NCBI RefSeq assembly: GCF_000016165.1
Contig: NC_009253.1
Location: forward strand, 1,956,332-2,020,331
Length of the DNA: 64,000 bases
Direction: 5' to 3'
Source of the DNA: Desulforamulus reducens MI-1
GTDB lineage: Bacteria > Bacillota > Desulfotomaculia > Desulfotomaculales > Desulfotomaculaceae
In this document: positions 18,472-26,872 of the stretch, piece after piece
Position numbering within the stretch: the stretch's first letter is position 1
How the letters are laid out: each line of letters begins with the position of its first letter
Position numbers and translations under genes: made by a program
The notes under the pieces: model-generated
The model's database searches: none
The model's input: only the letters and a program-made list of their open reading frames with translations
Told to the model about the DNA's origin: nothing

Positions 18472-19644
18472 ATGAGAATCGGTATATTTACTGACAGCTA
18501 CAAACCCTATATTAGCGGAGTTGTACGATCCATAGAGCTTTTTACATCAGAATTTGAACAGATGGGACACGAGGTAATTATTTTTTCCCCCAACTATCCG
18601 GGGGTAGAAAAAGAAAAGAATGTCTATCGATTTCCCTCGGTGCCGTCTCTGGCCCATGATGATTTTTACCTTGCCCTGCCTTTTTCATGGGGCTTAAAAA
18701 ACTTCATTAAAGAGAAACCCCTTGACATTGTACATGTTCATTCACCCTTTATTCTGGGTCGGCTAGGTGCCAGGTTAGCAAAAAGAATGGGTATTCCATT
18801 AGTTTTTACCTATCATACGTTATATGACCAATATACCCATTACGTACCCTTGGGTAAAGATTTTAGCAAACAAATTACCCGTAAAATGTGTGTGAATTTT
18901 TGCAACCGTTGCCATTTAGTAATCACACCAACTGAAATAATATCTCATCATATCAAAAACATGGGGGTAACATCTCCGGTTAACTGGTTACCCACCGGGA
19001 TTGATCTATCTGAATTTTCCAACTCAGATAGGCACTGGCTTAAAAATACTTATAAAATAAACCCCCATGATATTGTAATGCTCTTTGTGGGTCGGGCCGG
19101 CAAGGAAAAGAATATCCCCTTTATAATTAAAAGTTTTTCACTGGTTCATAAACAACATCCCCACACTAAATTATTCCTAGTAGGAGAGGGTCCTGAATTA
19201 GATAACTTGAAAAACCTCGTCAAAAGCCTTCAGCTAGAGGATAGTGTAATATGGACCGGCAAACTACAACGTGAGGAATTAATAAAAGCCTACTGTGGGG
19301 CGGATCTGTTTGTATTTGGTTCCTTAACAGAAACCCAGGGATTGGTCATCGCAGAAGCAAAGGCAGCCGGTTTACCAGTAATTGCGGTAGATGCCTTCGG
19401 TGTATCCAATATGGTCTCTCATGAAGAAGATGGGTTTTTAGTACAACCAGATATCCAAATGTTTTACCAAAAAATAACACAGCTAATAAACAATCCAGAT
19501 TTAAGGAGAAAGATGAGTACAAATGCTCTCCGTAATGTACAAAAAATATCTTCCCATCAATGTGCCAAAAAGCTAGAAAACTACTATAATGAGCTTAAAA
19601 TTAAAGCCATGGTTGAAAAACAAAGGAAAGAAGCTTTGCTATAA
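18472..19644 (+). CDS. glycosyltransferase family 4 (GT-B), probably glycolipid-forming
   Basis: A 390-residue GT-B enzyme. It has the N-terminal acceptor domain (GIFTDSYKPYISGVVRSIE, HVHSPFILGRLG, YHTLYDQYTHY) and the C-terminal nucleotide-sugar domain with FVGRAGKEKN and the EAKAAGLPVIAVDAFG block containing the E-x7-E-type motif (ETQGLVIAE). Sequence style matches 1,2-diacylglycerol 3-glucosyltransferases, which make membrane glycolipids or lipoteichoic anchors; the acceptor is inferred only. ATG 18472 is preceded by AGGAG. No partner genes are adjacent. Confidence 0.88.
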   Translation: MRIGIFTDSYKPYISGVVRSIELFTSEFEQMGHEVIIFSPNYPGVEKEKNVYRFPSVPSLAHDDFYLALPFSWGLKNFIKEKPLDIVHVHSPFILGRLGARLAKRMGIPLVFTYHTLYDQYTHYVPLGKDFSKQITRKMCVNFCNRCHLVITPTEIISHHIKNMGVTSPVNWLPTGIDLSEFSNSDRHWLKNTYKINPHDIVMLFVGRAGKEKNIPFIIKSFSLVHKQHPHTKLFLVGEGPELDNLKNLVKSLQLEDSVIWTGKLQREELIKAYCGADLFVFGSLTETQGLVIAEAKAAGLPVIAVDAFGVSNMVSHEEDGFLVQPDIQMFYQKITQLINNPDLRRKMSTNALRNVQKISSHQCAKKLENYYNELKIKAMVEKQRKEALL

Positions 19645-19662
19645 ACAGCAATTGAGGAAGCC

Positions 19663-20292
19663 CTACTGGGGATCTTGATTGCTGCTAGATAAAATATCTT
19701 GTTTAATTTTTTTTAAGGTCTCAATGACTTCGTCCACTTGATCACCGTACATTTCAAAACTTATACTTTGTCGGTTTCTGTTATCCATGTTATCCTTTGT
19801 GGTAAGTTTGACCATTACAGTTTCCAGGGAATCATACCGATCAGTAGCAGGTTTTACTACTTTTTGAGCAATGAATTGATCCAATACATTTCCAATGGAC
19901 GTGCTATAAAAAGCATAGGCATTATGAAGCCTGTTGTTTAAGATAAATTTCTTTACAGTGCTAATTTTCTTTTGCAATGTGCCATGAACTGCTTTTCCGG
20001 CATCTTGGGCTTGGTTTAGCATCGTAAGTTCTTGATTCTCCAGCAACTTTAACGTAATGTCGATCACTTCATCTGTTATGGACTGAACCCTTTCCACAGA
20101 GTATTGGGCAAAGGCCCTTTGCACTTCTGGTGTAGTAGCGAAGGTTATGGCACAATCTGTATAATTGAAGGAGATGGTAGCCAGCCCTCTTTTTAACAAT
20201 TCACCAATAATTTCTGTAATATTAACAAATAAATCTGTATTTTTGTTAACCATTTCCTGCTCCAGATTGACTACTTTTGTTTGTTCTATCAT
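19663..20292 (-). CDS. uncharacterised helical protein
   Basis: A 209-residue protein I do not recognise. It is mostly alpha-helical by composition, with no cysteine cluster, signal peptide or membrane segment. A central block (YDSLETVMVKLTTKDNMDNR) precedes a charged helical tail. Start ATG is behind an AGGAGG-like site on the minus strand. It is transcribed toward the glycosyltransferase gene and overlaps no other gene. The codon pattern and clear ribosome site support a real gene; no function proposed. Confidence 0.7.
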   Translation of the reverse strand: MIEQTKVVNLEQEMVNKNTDLFVNITEIIGELLKRGLATISFNYTDCAITFATTPEVQRAFAQYSVERVQSITDEVIDITLKLLENQELTMLNQAQDAGKAVHGTLQKKISTVKKFILNNRLHNAYAFYSTSIGNVLDQFIAQKVVKPATDRYDSLETVMVKLTTKDNMDNRNRQSISFEMYGDQVDEVIETLKKIKQDILSSSNQDPQ

Positions 20293-20439
20293 AAAGAAGA
20301 ACTCCTCCTTGCTAAGATAATTACTGACTTATTATTCCCTTTAAAACAATATAAATAAGAGTTGTCACAAACTTATAAAGGATTTAAAATGTTTTTATGG
20401 AAGTATTGTTAGAGCTATGACAATGAGAGGGGATGTAGT

Positions 20440-20727
20440 ATGACATTACCAATTCTAAAAGCACTGATTGATTGGGACTATAATTTTGAAAATGAATTTA
20501 AACATCGGGACAAAGGATATACCTTTGTTATAGATGCCTGGGAATCTCCTAAACTATCCCTATATAAATTTACTCCCTTTGGTATTAAATGTGATCATTT
20601 GGAGACACAACCTCCTCAGGAGATGTTGGTGGCAGCTATCCAAGGACAAGAAGTATCAAAGGAAAAGGTATATCGTATTAATCAGGAAATCAAATCTTGG
20701 ATTGAGAAAAATATCTTAAAAGATTAA
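20440..20727 (+). CDS. hypothetical protein, 95 residues
   Basis: A small soluble protein beginning MTLPILKALIDWDYNFENEF, with a good ribosome site (GAGAGGGG) before ATG 20440. It is acidic at the N-terminus and lysine-rich at the end, without Cys clusters or membrane segments. I do not recognise the family. Downstream the 12-nt sequence GCCAAGGTAGTA occurs twice in tandem (near 20747 and 20759). Confidence 0.65.
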   Translation: MTLPILKALIDWDYNFENEFKHRDKGYTFVIDAWESPKLSLYKFTPFGIKCDHLETQPPQEMLVAAIQGQEVSKEKVYRINQEIKSWIEKNILKD

Positions 20728-20845
20728 TTTCTCATCCTGTTATTTTGCCAAGGTAGTATGCCAAGGTAGTAAGGGACAACTTTTAAATCATATCTTATCA
20801 TAATACAAGCCCAGCCATAGTTAGAGTTAGGGAGGTGTATATTCC

Positions 20846-20959
20846 TTGATCAGAGCTCTTTGTAGTTTTTTAAAAGTTTTTTCGGTTAGCCCTATTATAG
20901 AACTTATCATCTTTTCAGCTTTGGTAGGCTTGGTATTCCTATTTCAAATTGCCCTTTAA
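20846..20959 (+). CDS. small single-span membrane peptide
   Basis: A 37-residue open frame with start TTG 20846, placed 8 nt after GGGAGGTG, and a terminator after the stop. The N-terminus is basic, followed by one hydrophobic helix (IIELIIFSALVGLVFLFQIAL). The strong ribosome site plus own terminator make it a credible small membrane protein. I do not recognise it. Confidence 0.55.
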   Translation: MIRALCSFLKVFSVSPIIELIIFSALVGLVFLFQIAL

Positions 20960-20975
20960 TATTTTGTTTTGTATT

Positions 20976-20998
20976 AACCGACTTATGTCGGTTTTTTT
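20976..20998 (+). terminator. terminator after the small membrane peptide
   Basis: AACCGAC (20976-20982), loop TTAT, GTCGGTT (20987-20993), followed by six T. Confidence 0.85.
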
Positions 20999-21084
20999 AT
21001 TTTTACGTTCAATTAAAGCCCCCGCTGGAATATATATTAAATATCTTGATTAGAAAATCTGTTATTTTTGGGGGGAGAAACACT

Positions 21085-23211
21085 TTGGAGCAGGAATCAT
21101 TGAATAAAGAGCAAAGGACAAAAAAGCATAAATATTTTCTCGTTTCTGCAGTTGCATTTCTAGTCCTACTTTGTTCCTTATCCATTTGGACAGTGCTGAA
21201 ATACAATCGGGTATCAAACCAGTATGGCCTGGATTCTTTTCAATATAAAAAAAGTCAGAGAAGCGTTATTTACTCGGCCGACGGGGTTGTGCTGACTTAT
21301 CTTTATCACCAAAATAGAGACTATGTATCAATAGACCAGATTTCACAGCCAATGCAACAGGCCATTATTGCCATAGAAGACCACCGATTCCATGAGCATT
21401 TTGGGATTGATGTCATCGGTACCACAAGGGCACTCTACATAGATTTAATTTCTGGAGAGGCCCTTGAAGGCGGCAGCACCATTACCCAGCAATTAGTTCG
21501 AAATTTATTCTTATCATCAGAAAAAACACTCTCAAGAAAGATAACTGAAATGTTTCTTGCCATTAAAATGGAGGATCGATTTACCAAGGAAGAAATTTTG
21601 GAAATGTACTTAAATGAAATTTATTTTGGCAACGGATGCTATGGCATAGAAACAGCAGCATTAAAATATTTTGGCAAACATGCCAGCGAACTAAGTTTGC
21701 TGGAAGCCACAATGCTGGCAGGTATCCCCCAAGCACCTAGTAAATTAGATCCTATATATCATGCCCCAGAGAACCGGGCCCGCCAAAAGGATACACTGAA
21801 GAGAATGGTAGAATTATCATACATCACCAAGGAAGAGGCACATAACATACTCCAAAAAGAGATTTCCATTAAAAAACCAGATCGAAATGAAACCAGCACA
21901 GATTATAAATTCCCCTATTTTACCACCGAGGTTATCCGACAACTTGTTGATCGATATGGCAAGGAAAAAGTGTACAACGGTGGATTAAAGATTGTTACAA
22001 CCCTAGACTCCCGTGCCGCTGCCATAGCAGAAGAACTGGCTCGAAAAAAAATAAAACAATTTAAAGAATCAGGGATTTCCGCCTATAATATTTCTATTGT
22101 CTCAATTAACAACCAAGACGGGGCCGTAATTTCCTTGGTGGGTGGCAGTGATTTTAATCGTGACCAGAATAATTTAGCGATCATCCCCAGACAGCCTGGT
22201 TCAGCCATCAAACCCCTTCATTACGCAGGGGCCCTTGACAAAGGTATCATAAACGAAAATGCCCTTCTAAATGCCAGTTCAAGAAGTTTTGGTAAATATT
22301 ATGTCTCTTCCAATGTAAAGGCCAACGTTTCAGTTTGTGTGGCACTGAAAAATTCTATGAACGTGCCGTCAGTTGAAGTGGTAAATGCCCTTGGCATTCA
22401 AAAAACCATAGAAAACTTAAAAAGGTTTGGTATCACTACCATCAGCCAAAATGACTACAATCTGGCCATTGCCCTGGGAGGTATGTATAACGGCATTAAG
22501 CCCCTGGAGCTAGCCGCTGCCTATACAACATTCGCCCATGCAGGCATTTACAATAAACCATACATGATAAAAACTGTGGAAGAAGAGAATGGAAGTATTC
22601 TTTATCGTCACCAACCAGAAAACAAACAAATTATTTCTCCTCGAACAGCCCAGTTAATAACCCAAATGCTTGTGGAGGTGGTTCGGGGCGGCACCGGAAC
22701 CAGAGCGAATATATCTGGTAACGAGGCAGGAAAAACAGGCACTACCAATGATAGCCGTTGTTTATGGTTTGTGGGATTTAATCAAGATGTATCCACTGCA
22801 GTTTGGATTGGTAATAGTAACAATCAGCCGGTTTATGGCTTCCATGGCGGAGACCTGGCGGCACCTATATGGCGAGAATACACCGCCACATTAATCCAAA
22901 AACAAATTATTCATAAATCAGTTCGAATCTATCAGACAGTATTACCCATTAAACAAGTCTATGTTGAGCAGAATATTGAGAAAGATGAGCCGATGGAGGG
23001 CGAAAAGGGTAATAAAGCAGAAGATAACCAAACAAATGCGGGCAATGATACCCAAACCGATGAAAATAGTCAAAATACGCCCCCAAACAATAATGAAAAT
23101 ACAACTCCAGTTCAACCAGAGAACCAGGCACCTCTACCTGTAAGTTCCCCCACAGAAACCCCTGCAGTTCTGGACCAAGCAACAAGCAACACCGGCCTAG
23201 GGACTACTTAA
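21085..23211 (+). CDS. class A penicillin-binding protein (PBP1A family)
   Basis: A 708-residue bifunctional peptidoglycan synthase. After a short cytoplasmic part and one membrane helix comes the GT51 glycosyltransferase domain, with EDHRFHEHFG (catalytic Glu near residue 98), GGSTITQQLVRN and the NEIYFGNG block. The transpeptidase follows with SAIK (active Ser near 373), SMN and KTGT (near 549). A low-complexity Asn/Glu/Pro/Thr tail of about 80 residues ends the protein, probably in the wall space. Start is TTG 21085 behind GGGGGGAGA; the frame is open back to 21046. Confidence 0.94.
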   Translation: MEQESLNKEQRTKKHKYFLVSAVAFLVLLCSLSIWTVLKYNRVSNQYGLDSFQYKKSQRSVIYSADGVVLTYLYHQNRDYVSIDQISQPMQQAIIAIEDHRFHEHFGIDVIGTTRALYIDLISGEALEGGSTITQQLVRNLFLSSEKTLSRKITEMFLAIKMEDRFTKEEILEMYLNEIYFGNGCYGIETAALKYFGKHASELSLLEATMLAGIPQAPSKLDPIYHAPENRARQKDTLKRMVELSYITKEEAHNILQKEISIKKPDRNETSTDYKFPYFTTEVIRQLVDRYGKEKVYNGGLKIVTTLDSRAAAIAEELARKKIKQFKESGISAYNISIVSINNQDGAVISLVGGSDFNRDQNNLAIIPRQPGSAIKPLHYAGALDKGIINENALLNASSRSFGKYYVSSNVKANVSVCVALKNSMNVPSVEVVNALGIQKTIENLKRFGITTISQNDYNLAIALGGMYNGIKPLELAAAYTTFAHAGIYNKPYMIKTVEEENGSILYRHQPENKQIISPRTAQLITQMLVEVVRGGTGTRANISGNEAGKTGTTNDSRCLWFVGFNQDVSTAVWIGNSNNQPVYGFHGGDLAAPIWREYTATLIQKQIIHKSVRIYQTVLPIKQVYVEQNIEKDEPMEGEKGNKAEDNQTNAGNDTQTDENSQNTPPNNNENTTPVQPENQAPLPVSSPTETPAVLDQATSNTGLGTT

Positions 23212-23291
23212 TAGGCAGTGTACTTGGTATCTTTACCCTATAATGTTATAATAATTAATAATTGTATATTACCTTGAGAGGATGAATTCCA

Positions 23292-23729
23292 TTGAAGAAC
23301 CAATTAATGAATGATATGAAGGCGGCCATGAAGGCTAAGGATAAATTAAAGGTAGATACCATTCGCATGGCCAATGCAGCGATTAAGAATGCAGAAATTA
23401 ATGGCAGAAAAGAGCTCACAGAGAGCCAAGTAGTCGACATCATAGCAAAGGAAATTAAAATGCGTAGAGATGCCTTGGAAGAATATAAAAAGGCAAATCG
23501 GCCCGAAGATGTTGATAAACTAGAACAAGAAATTAATATATTGATGGAATATATGCCCACTCAACTTTCAGAAGAAGAATTAACAACCATTATAAAAGAA
23601 ACCATTCAGCAAACAGGAGCACAAAGCCCAAAGGATATGGGCAAGTTAATGGGGGCTCTCATGCCAAAGGTGAAGGGAAAGGCGGACGGTAAACTGGTCA
23701 GCAGTATTGTTAAAGATTTGCTGGGTTAG
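23292..23729 (+). CDS. YqeY/GatB-like domain protein
   Basis: A 145-residue stand-alone protein of the YqeY family, which resembles the C-terminal tRNA-binding domain of GatB amidotransferase. Helical blocks seen are KDKLKVDTIRMANAAIKNAE, RRDALEEYKKANRPE, EIEMEYMPTQLS-like spacing and KDMGKLMGALMPKVKGKADG. It starts at TTG 23292 after GAGAGGATG. Role unproven; proximity to rpsU or tRNA genes is common elsewhere but not here. A strong terminator follows. Confidence 0.9.
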   Translation: MKNQLMNDMKAAMKAKDKLKVDTIRMANAAIKNAEINGRKELTESQVVDIIAKEIKMRRDALEEYKKANRPEDVDKLEQEINILMEYMPTQLSEEELTTIIKETIQQTGAQSPKDMGKLMGALMPKVKGKADGKLVSSIVKDLLG

Positions 23730-23757
23730 ATTATATAATTATTTTAATTTTTCCAAT

Positions 23758-23803
23758 AAACAAAGCATCCCGAACACCACATGTGATCCGGGATGCTTTG
23801 TTT
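23758..23803 (+). terminator. terminator after yqeY
   Basis: A perfect 15-bp stem, 23758-23772 with 23789-23803. It also serves the convergent small gene. Confidence 0.85.
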
Positions 23804-23836
23804 ATTGTTTAGAAAAACTTGGTTGCTTGTGCCCTT

Positions 23837-24163
23837 TTATGCTAATATATAAAATTTTCCGTTTTCTTTTTTTACTTTGCCTTCCACCACAAGTCTGTTA
23901 ACAACATCTGCCAGAACTCCCATTTGTTTAATCCCTGCATATTTCATAATAGAACTTTTCCTTGCCTCTGGTCCCAGCTCTATAATTGCTAAGAATACTG
24001 CTTCTTTTTTTGAAGCAAGAAAATCTTCCACATATTGATGAGCCTTTTGGGTAAACTGCATATTTTCCGTCAAATAACCTTGTTTTTTCAAGGCTATGAC
24101 CTCACAATCCTCGGGTAAATGATCCATCATTAAATTTACATATAATTGTTCCTTTTCATCCAT
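23837..24163 (-). CDS. hypothetical protein, 108 residues
   Basis: A small soluble protein I do not recognise. The second half (AIIELGPEARKSSIMKYAG, then VVNRLVVEGKVKKENGKFY) has the spacing of a winged-helix: recognition helix, then a small beta wing. That suggests DNA binding, but the N-terminal half does not match a regulator I know. Start ATG is preceded by GGGGGTGTTG on the minus strand. Convergent with yqeY. Confidence 0.65.
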   Translation of the reverse strand: MDEKEQLYVNLMMDHLPEDCEVIALKKQGYLTENMQFTQKAHQYVEDFLASKKEAVFLAIIELGPEARKSSIMKYAGIKQMGVLADVVNRLVVEGKVKKENGKFYILA

Positions 24164-24315
24164 AAATCAACACCCCCATGTGAACTATTTTGTAGTATAA
24201 AATTTGATTTTCCATGGTAAGTTTCCTGCAAGGTCTAAAACACTTTCCACCAAAAAGGGGAAGTGGAATCTATGGAGAATTAAATATTTAAACATTTAGT
24301 CGGGGAGGTGGCGGA

Positions 24316-24564
24316 ATGAATTGTTCCTGCGGCGGTACCATGAAAGATACAAAAGAAATATATCCTGCCAAGTGGGGAGAATACCAGGTAGACATTAAGG
24401 GTGTAAAGGCATATCGTTGTGACGCCTGTGGCAAGTTGCTCTACGAACCCGAGGAAATTAATCTATTACTAAATCTTACTGTTTTATTGTCTGGTCTTTC
24501 CAAGGAGAAAAGGCCGAAGGTAATAGACTTTGAAAAATTTAGATCTTCACAACTAATTGATTAG
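24316..24564 (+). CDS. YgiT-type zinc finger protein
   Basis: An 82-residue protein with CSCGG near the N-terminus and RCDACGKLLY after a short beta region, the two-pair zinc knuckle of YgiT/MqsA N-terminal domains. Unlike MqsA it ends soon after, without a full HTH domain. In full toxin-antitoxin pairs a toxin gene lies adjacent; none is visible here. ATG 24316 follows GGGGAGGTGG. A 16-bp terminator stem follows. Confidence 0.82.
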   Translation: MNCSCGGTMKDTKEIYPAKWGEYQVDIKGVKAYRCDACGKLLYEPEEINLLLNLTVLLSGLSKEKRPKVIDFEKFRSSQLID

Positions 24565-24572
24565 TAAATATG

Positions 24573-24620
24573 AAAAAATAAACGCTTGCCAAGTCTCCGA
24601 CTGACAAGCGTTTATTTTTT
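24573..24620 (+). terminator. terminator after the YgiT-type gene
   Basis: A perfect 16-bp stem (24573-24588 with 24605-24620) with A and T tracts built into the arms. A second hairpin, GGCTTACGCC...GGCGTAAGCC, lies at about 24670-24704 and may end the convergent fetAB transcript. Confidence 0.88.
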
Positions 24621-24713
24621 TAGCAAGTCAGAAAGTATAAAACTTTCCAACTTGCATAAGGGCAACTAAGGCTTACGCCGTCGCCTAAAGGCTTGGCGTA
24701 AGCCAAGTTTTCT

Positions 24714-25511
24714 TTAACGACTGTATAAAAGATGGGGTTGCAAAGCACCATCGCTGGTAAAGAGTTTTTTGTAGGATAGCCCTACCATAATAAGACAACC
24801 TATGGCAACGGCTGTTGCAATCATTAACATTACAACAATTTGATAACGAACCGCTTCTCTGGGATCTGCCCCGCCCAGTATTTGCCCTGTCATCATCCCG
24901 GGTAAACTGACTAAACCAACCACCATTAAGGAATTAATGGTCGGGGTCATACCCGCCCGAATGGCCTCCCGAACGCTAGAGCGAACAGCTTCCCAGGGAG
25001 TTGCCCCAAAGGTTAGCAGGGCTTCAATTTCCCCTGAGCGAGCTCTTACCTCTCCGTAAAGGCGGTCGAGGGAAAGGGCAATACCATTCATTGAATTACC
25101 TAATATCATACCAAAAATAGGAATGGCGATGCGGGCAGAGTACCAGGGGTCCGGCGCAATAATCAACCCTGTCACAAAGGAACCCACTAGATAAGTGCTG
25201 GCTGAAAGAGATAAAAAGGCCAGGGTGGTGGGGTAATTTGGAACATTGGGTGTTCTTTTTACCGCAGCCCGAGCAGCGAAATAACACATAAAAGTAATAA
25301 TACCAACAACAAGCCAAAGTTTATTAATGGCAAAGATATAGGTCAGAGCATACCCTACCAAGGTGAGTTGCACAAAGGTACGTACCGTTCCCCAAAGTAA
25401 GGACTTTAACAGCCCCAACTTAAGAAAGGAAGCGATCCCCCCGGTTATCATAATCAGAACAACAGAAAAAGCCAATTGTAAATTAGAAATGGGAATGGTT
25501 GAATTGTCCAT
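24714..25511 (-). CDS. fetB: FetB/YbbM family ABC permease
   Basis: A 265-residue membrane protein of the UPF0014 family with about seven helices. Family blocks are GTVRTFVQLTLVGYAL, IPIFGMILGNSMNGIALSLDRL, ALLTFGATPWEAVRSSVREA, and VGLVSLPGMMTGQILGGADP. E. coli FetAB exports iron under oxidative stress, so an iron or metal export role is inferred. It begins 9 nt after the stop of the ATPase gene, forming a two-gene operon. Confidence 0.93.
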   Translation of the reverse strand: MDNSTIPISNLQLAFSVVLIMITGGIASFLKLGLLKSLLWGTVRTFVQLTLVGYALTYIFAINKLWLVVGIITFMCYFAARAAVKRTPNVPNYPTTLAFLSLSASTYLVGSFVTGLIIAPDPWYSARIAIPIFGMILGNSMNGIALSLDRLYGEVRARSGEIEALLTFGATPWEAVRSSVREAIRAGMTPTINSLMVVGLVSLPGMMTGQILGGADPREAVRYQIVVMLMIATAVAIGCLIMVGLSYKKLFTSDGALQPHLLYSR

Positions 25512-25520
25512 AAAAACCTC

Positions 25521-26162
25521 CTAACTAGGAACTATATCCAAAAAAGAAACCCAATCTAGAGTCTGGTAATCATGATTGTGAGAGATCAGCATAGCAGCAC
25601 GCCCGGGAGTCTTTAACCATTTTTTTAACAATGAGTAAAATACCTCTCTGGCTTGATCATCCAGGGCCGCAGTGGGTTCGTCCAGCAGTAAGATGGCAGG
25701 ATCAATCAGCATGGCTCTAATCAGTGCTACCCTTGCGGCTTCGCCCCCGGATAGTGTTTTGGCATCTTGTTCCCAAAGGGCAGGGGGCAAAAGCAACTGT
25801 TCCATGAGGTCCTGCGCCAGCTTGATTTTAAAAACTTTATCACTATGTATTCTTATTTCAAAGGGCCTTGCCAGATTACTGGCTATTGTTCCATCAAAGA
25901 GAACTGTTTTCTGTGCAAGATAGTGCACCTGGCAGCGCCAGTACGGTGGCGGAATATGGTCCCAGCTTTCTCCCCGGAGATGGACTCTGCCACCTTTGTT
26001 TGTTTGTAGTTTGGCCAGAATTCTCATTAGTGTTGATTTTCCTGCCCCCGAGGGTCCTCTAACCACCAACACCTCTCCTTCGTGCAAAGAACCCGAAACG
26101 TTTATATGACGCACAGGATCTATGCCGAGATCATAGGAAATATGTTCAAAAGCAAATAACAA
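25521..26162 (-). CDS. fetA: FetA family ABC ATP-binding protein
   Basis: A 213-residue ATPase partner of the FetB-like permease. Walker A is GPSGAGKST, the signature is LSGGEAARVALIRAML, Walker B is ILLLDEPTAALD, and the switch His lies in LISHNHD. It starts with ATG behind an AGGGGAG site on the minus strand. First gene of the operon; its promoter must lie in the 344-nt gap upstream. Confidence 0.92.
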   Translation of the reverse strand: MLFAFEHISYDLGIDPVRHINVSGSLHEGEVLVVRGPSGAGKSTLMRILAKLQTNKGGRVHLRGESWDHIPPPYWRCQVHYLAQKTVLFDGTIASNLARPFEIRIHSDKVFKIKLAQDLMEQLLLPPALWEQDAKTLSGGEAARVALIRAMLIDPAILLLDEPTAALDDQAREVFYSLLKKWLKTPGRAAMLISHNHDYQTLDWVSFLDIVPS

Positions 26163-26317
26163 TACAATCTCCCCTCTTAAATATCTTTAACCCCTCAAAA
26201 TACAGTCTCTTTATCCTTGACTTTCTCAATCTAACATAAATTAAGCAGAACTTCTATAACAAAGGACCAGAATTCCTTCAATAATTTTACCCACTAACCC
26301 AGACCAACTTTTACCGA

Positions 26318-26356
26318 AAAATTCCTTTTATTATATATCTGAATAAAAGGAATTTT
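26318..26356. terminator. hairpin in the gap before fetA
   Basis: AAAATTCCTTTTATT (26318-26332) pairs perfectly with its complement at 26342-26356. It lies midway in the 344-nt gap between fetA and the next gene; otherwise I see nothing in the gap. Confidence 0.6.
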
Positions 26357-26506
26357 CTCACATGCAAAGAATAATCTATCCAAAACCATTTTCGCAACCC
26401 AAAACCCTGTCTTGGTTTGTGAAAAATCGCAATCAAAGAGACATCAGTGAACCACCCGGAAAATCTCCTGTTTTCTGAAAGTTAAAAAACAGAAGGAGGG
26501 TTTGTA

Positions 26507-26872
26507 TTGACTGATAATACTAGCAAAAAGGATTGTGTATTGGGTTTTATACAATTAATAAAAGAGACTGCCCCCAAAGAGATGACAAGAATATTCACCC
26601 AGGGAGGATGCTACCGTTTCCATTTAATCCTAAAGGTTGTATTTCCCGAAGCAAAACCCTATAAAGTGGGTTTTTGCCGAAACCCTAAACAAATGGGGAG
26701 AGAGGATTTTATCCCCCTTCATGTCATTAGCAAAATAGGTAACCGTTTCTATGATATAAACGGAGAGTTTAAGCTAAAAAACCAGAAAAGATATAATATA
26801 TTGGCAGAGATGACCGAAGCTGATATAAATCAGGCCGAGAAATTTAGTTTTGTTATCAAGCGTATCATTTAG
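26507..26872 (+). CDS. hypothetical protein, 121 residues
   Basis: A small basic protein, not recognised. Start TTG 26507 follows AGAAGGAGGG. Visible features are a DUF-like central stretch (GGCYRFHLILKVVFPEAKPY) and RFYDINGEF, reminiscent of short proteins seen in prophage or plasmid regions. Its stop overlaps the stop of the convergent hexokinase gene by 4 nt, an unusually tight tail-to-tail arrangement without space for a terminator. Confidence 0.65.
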   Translation: MTDNTSKKDCVLGFIQLIKETAPKEMTRIFTQGGCYRFHLILKVVFPEAKPYKVGFCRNPKQMGREDFIPLHVISKIGNRFYDINGEFKLKNQKRYNILAEMTEADINQAEKFSFVIKRII